DNA of 64,000 nt from Haliscomenobacter sp041740695 (GTDB lineage: Bacteria; Bacteroidota; Bacteroidia; Chitinophagales; Saprospiraceae), in NCBI RefSeq assembly GCF_041740695.1, contig NZ_JBGSLK010000015.1:22670-86669 (forward strand), read 5' to 3'. Shown here one piece after another: positions 61,675 to 64,000 of this stretch (position 1 is the stretch's first letter; every line of letters begins with the position of its first letter). The notes beneath the pieces are model-generated. The model was not told the DNA's origin. It was given only the letters and a program-made list of their open reading frames with translations, and made no database searches. A program made the translations under genes and the position numbers.

Positions 61675-62883
61675 ATGAACACCCATAAGATCTGCATGCT
61701 GGGCACCGGTTTAATCGGTACCTTTTACACCATGACTTTGCACAACCTGCGCGGACGTGATCGCGTCCACGCCATCTATTCCCGCAGTCAGGAACGCGCC
61801 GACAAGTTCGCTAAAGAATGGGGAATTCCCAAAACTTATACCAATCTTGCCGCAGCCATTGACGATCCAGATATCAACATCGTGGTGATTGGCCTGCCGA
61901 ATGATCAACACCTGGAAGCGGTAAAATTGTGCGCAGCAGCGGGCAAAGCGGTACTCTGCACCAAACCCCTCGGTCGCAACGCGGCGGAAGCCAAAGAGAT
62001 GTTGGACATCGTGGAAAAGGCGGGGGTTTTTCATGGCTACCTCGAAGATCTGGCCTATACCCCCAAAACCTTAAAATCCCTGGCCGCCATCAAAAATGGA
62101 GCATTAGGTCGCATCCTTTGGGCTCGTTCTCGCGAAGCACACCCTGGCCCCCACAGCGATTGGTTTTGGAACAAAGAGATGGCTGGCGGTGGTGCCATCG
62201 TCGACCTCGGCTGCCATTGCATCGAAATCGCCCGCAATTTTATTGGCAAAGAAGTCCGACCACTGGAAGTGATGTGCTGGGCCGCTACTCAGGTCAAACC
62301 CATCGATGCCGAAGACAGCGCCATTGGCCTGGTCAAATACGCCAATGGCGCCATTGGCCAGTTTGAAGTAAGCTGGAACTACCGCGGTGGCATGGATCTC
62401 CGCGATGAAGTAGCCGGAACCGAAGGCAACATTCGCCTCGATCACTTCCTGCGCACGGGTTTTGAGTTGTATACTGGCGTAGGCTTGGGCGGTTATGTAG
62501 CCGAAAAAGCGGAAAGTGAAACGGGCTGGATGTTCCCGGTAGGTGATGAAGTACATGAATTAGGCTACCCGCACATGTTTGCGGATATGTTTGGTTGCAT
62601 CGACAATGGAGCCGCGCCCATGGAGTCTTTTTATGATGGTTATATCGTCAATGCCATCATCGATGCCTGTTACAAATCCGCACAAACCAAGCAATGGGAA
62701 CCCGTACAGCTCGACGTTTGGCGGGGCTCCAACGACATTACCGAAGGTACTCAATACGAGTACTACGATGAGCAGTACTACCTCATCAAAACCGAAATCC
62801 TGCCGGATGAACGCAAAAAGATCATCCTGAAGGACAAAAACACTGGTGAAATCACACAGAAAGTAATTGATAAAGCAGAATAA
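61675..62883 (+). CDS. Gfo/Idh/MocA family oxidoreductase
   Basis: 402 residues. N-terminal NAD(P)-binding Rossmann loop MLGTGLIGTFYTMTLHNLRG; the catalytic-type motif reads CTKPLGRNAAEA (usual EKP, here TKP) and GGGAIVDLGCHCIEIARNFI is the GGG-D-G-H block with the conserved catalytic His. GFO-type C-terminal domain follows (RLDHFLRTGFELYTGVGLGG). Acts on sugars or cyclitols, typically inositol or glucose derivatives; the substrate is unknown. The ROK gene follows 73 bp downstream on the same strand, consistent with a small sugar-related operon. Confidence 0.92.
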   Translation: MNTHKICMLGTGLIGTFYTMTLHNLRGRDRVHAIYSRSQERADKFAKEWGIPKTYTNLAAAIDDPDINIVVIGLPNDQHLEAVKLCAAAGKAVLCTKPLGRNAAEAKEMLDIVEKAGVFHGYLEDLAYTPKTLKSLAAIKNGALGRILWARSREAHPGPHSDWFWNKEMAGGGAIVDLGCHCIEIARNFIGKEVRPLEVMCWAATQVKPIDAEDSAIGLVKYANGAIGQFEVSWNYRGGMDLRDEVAGTEGNIRLDHFLRTGFELYTGVGLGGYVAEKAESETGWMFPVGDEVHELGYPHMFADMFGCIDNGAAPMESFYDGYIVNAIIDACYKSAQTKQWEPVQLDVWRGSNDITEGTQYEYYDEQYYLIKTEILPDERKKIILKDKNTGEITQKVIDKAE

Positions 62884-62956
62884 TCAATGTTCATCCTCGG
62901 CCACTCCCCTACCTGGAATTTGGCTATAGATGATTGATTATTGAAAAAAAACGACC

Positions 62957-63859
62957 ATGTTGGCAATCGGAATGGACCTTGGCGGTACTGCGGTAAAAGC
63001 AGTCGTCATCGACCACTATGGAAATGTTCTAAAAACGATGTCTCGACCCCTTGGGCAACACGCAAGCTCCATCGATGAGTGGCAATGGAAAGGGGTCGTA
63101 AAATCTGTTGCAGCCGATCTTTTGGAAGAATTTGGTGATAAGATCACTGCGATGGGGATGTCGGCACCCGGCATTTGCAACGAAGAAAATACCGCAATTT
63201 ATTCCATGCCTGGACGCTTTTATGGGCTGGAAAAATTCATTTGGTCGGATTACCTCGATCACGAAACCTGGATCCTGAACGACGCCCACAGTGCCCTGAT
63301 GGCCGAGGCGCAGTTTGGCGCAGCCAAAGGTTCTAAACACGTAATTTTGCTCACGCTGGGAACAGGCGTAGGCGGCGGCATCATCATCGATGGGAAATTG
63401 CTACAAGGGCGCAACATGATGGCAGGCCACCTGGGTCATATCTCCGTAGATGCGGATAACCCTGATCTCGATATTTTCAACATACCAGGTAGCATCGAAG
63501 ACCACATCGGCAATGCCACGATTGAAAAACGCACCTACAACCGCTACCAAGCCACCCATGAGCTGGAAGCAGCCTACCGCAAGGGTGATCCAATTGCCAC
63601 TTACGTTTGGTTGAGTTCAGTGCGCAAGTTGTCGATTGCGATGTGCTCCTTGATCAATGCCCTTTCGCCAGAAGTATTTGTACTCGGCGGCGGCATTGCC
63701 CAAGCCGGAGATTCCTTGATGAAACCGCTTGCGGCCTTTATGGAATTGCATGAATGGCGTCCACGCGGTGAAGGTGTTCCGGTGTTGTTGGCGCATCATG
63801 GCGAGCATGCTGGAGCGATTGGAGCGGCGGCGTTTGCGATCCGGCAGAGTACGAAATAA
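62957..63859 (+). CDS. ROK family protein (sugar kinase-like) without zinc-binding cysteines
   Basis: 300 residues. The N-terminal ATPase loop GMDLGGTAVKAVVIDHYG, the phosphate-2 block LTLGTGVGGGIIIDG and AGHLGHISV are those of ROK (repressor, ORF, kinase) proteins. The usual CxCGxxGCxE zinc site after GHISV is replaced by DADNPDLDIFNIPGSIEDH, with no cysteines in the stretch. Loss of the site is known in some ROK members. With no N-terminal helix-turn-helix it should be a kinase rather than a repressor, acting on a sugar from the upstream oxidoreductase pathway (inference). Confidence 0.88.
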   Translation: MLAIGMDLGGTAVKAVVIDHYGNVLKTMSRPLGQHASSIDEWQWKGVVKSVAADLLEEFGDKITAMGMSAPGICNEENTAIYSMPGRFYGLEKFIWSDYLDHETWILNDAHSALMAEAQFGAAKGSKHVILLTLGTGVGGGIIIDGKLLQGRNMMAGHLGHISVDADNPDLDIFNIPGSIEDHIGNATIEKRTYNRYQATHELEAAYRKGDPIATYVWLSSVRKLSIAMCSLINALSPEVFVLGGGIAQAGDSLMKPLAAFMELHEWRPRGEGVPVLLAHHGEHAGAIGAAAFAIRQSTK

Positions 63860-64000
63860 AATAAAATATTCGACTCGAGGTAAGTTGACAATCAGAATTT
63901 TAAGCAAGAAGTGGTGATTTACCCATTTTTAAGGAGTTAAGAGTGCAGAATACATGACTTAAGACTTTAGAAGTGGGCTACCGCAGCGACTTAGACCTAA
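63860..64000. other. Window end: AT-rich gap with a family E half repeat
   Basis: No gene is seen. GGGCTACCGCAGCG (63976-63989) repeats the GGCTACCGCAGCG block of the inverted repeat at 53418-53520; the complementary arm would lie beyond the window. The ROK stop (63859) precedes an AT-rich stretch with no clear terminator hairpin. Confidence 0.5.

Overview
The window looks like a chromosomal piece of a Bacteroidota bacterium, most likely from the Saprospiria (Haliscomenobacter/Lewinella-like; the lineage is inferred, not proven). The supports are six secreted proteins ending in type IX secretion (T9SS) type A sorting domains, a T9SS plug protein, several start regions with the Bacteroidota -7 box TAnnTTTG, a DUF2480 protein, a DUF6922/AbiEii pair, and glycoside hydrolases of families 95 and 43. 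I saw no rRNA, tRNA or CRISPR array.

Layout. 1-9.4 kb: two tandem giant T9SS proteins made of fibronectin-III-like modules (the first is cut by the window start). 9.5-13.8 kb: a small SH3b protein and ileS. 13.8-15.9 kb: an accessory patch with an AT-rich HEPN-like protein, an antitoxin-like protein, a truncated XisI-like gene and about 800 bp of palindrome-rich DNA without a gene. 15.8-21.5 kb (minus strand): a small membrane protein, a DUF2064 glycosyltransferase, a HlyD-type adaptor, a TolC-type channel and the T9SS plug protein. 21.7-29.4 kb: a MobA-like nucleotidyltransferase, an M4 metalloprotease carried by T9SS, a small exported protein, a lipoprotein, a candidate small RNA and a helical-repeat protein. 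29.7-41 kb: GH95 fucosidase, dienelactone hydrolase-like protein, T9SS proteins, HtrA protease, dapF and an aldehyde dehydrogenase. 41-45 kb: a MarR regulator with two identical palindromes beside a DOMON lipoprotein/NTF2-like pair, an SDR, a CotH-like protein and a 31-codon ORF with its own terminator. 45-50.6 kb: MBL hydrolase, scpB, DUF2480, lytic transglycosylase and a double-domain GH43. 50.6-53.4 kb: T9SS serine protease. 53.7-59.2 kb: SlyD-like FKBP and a RavA/ViaA-like MoxR-VWA pair split by a minus-strand cassette (broken AbiEii, DUF6922 and ankyrin proteins). 59.2-61.2 kb: remnants of a LytS/LytTR system, pcm and a frameshifted acetyltransferase. 61.2-64 kb: a diacylglycerol kinase family protein, a Gfo/Idh/MocA oxidoreductase and a ROK protein.

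How it works together. Much of the content concerns the cell surface and polymer use: T9SS cargo (adhesin-like proteins, M4 and S1 proteases), the plug protein of the T9SS translocon, glycan hydrolases, periplasmic quality control (HtrA) and peptidoglycan turnover. Housekeeping genes (ileS, dapF, scpB, pcm) are interspersed.

The most striking non-coding feature is how often gaps between genes hold long, nearly perfect inverted repeats. I count at least ten sites with stems of about 16-42 bp in unrelated sequence families. Some families recur (an approximately 117-bp element at 21.6 and 36.1 kb with a short derivative at 61.2 kb; a CACAAAGG-type hairpin at 16.8 and 32.2 kb; a GTGAAAA heptamer hairpin at 33.2 and 39.4 kb), so these are dispersed elements and not only ordinary terminators.
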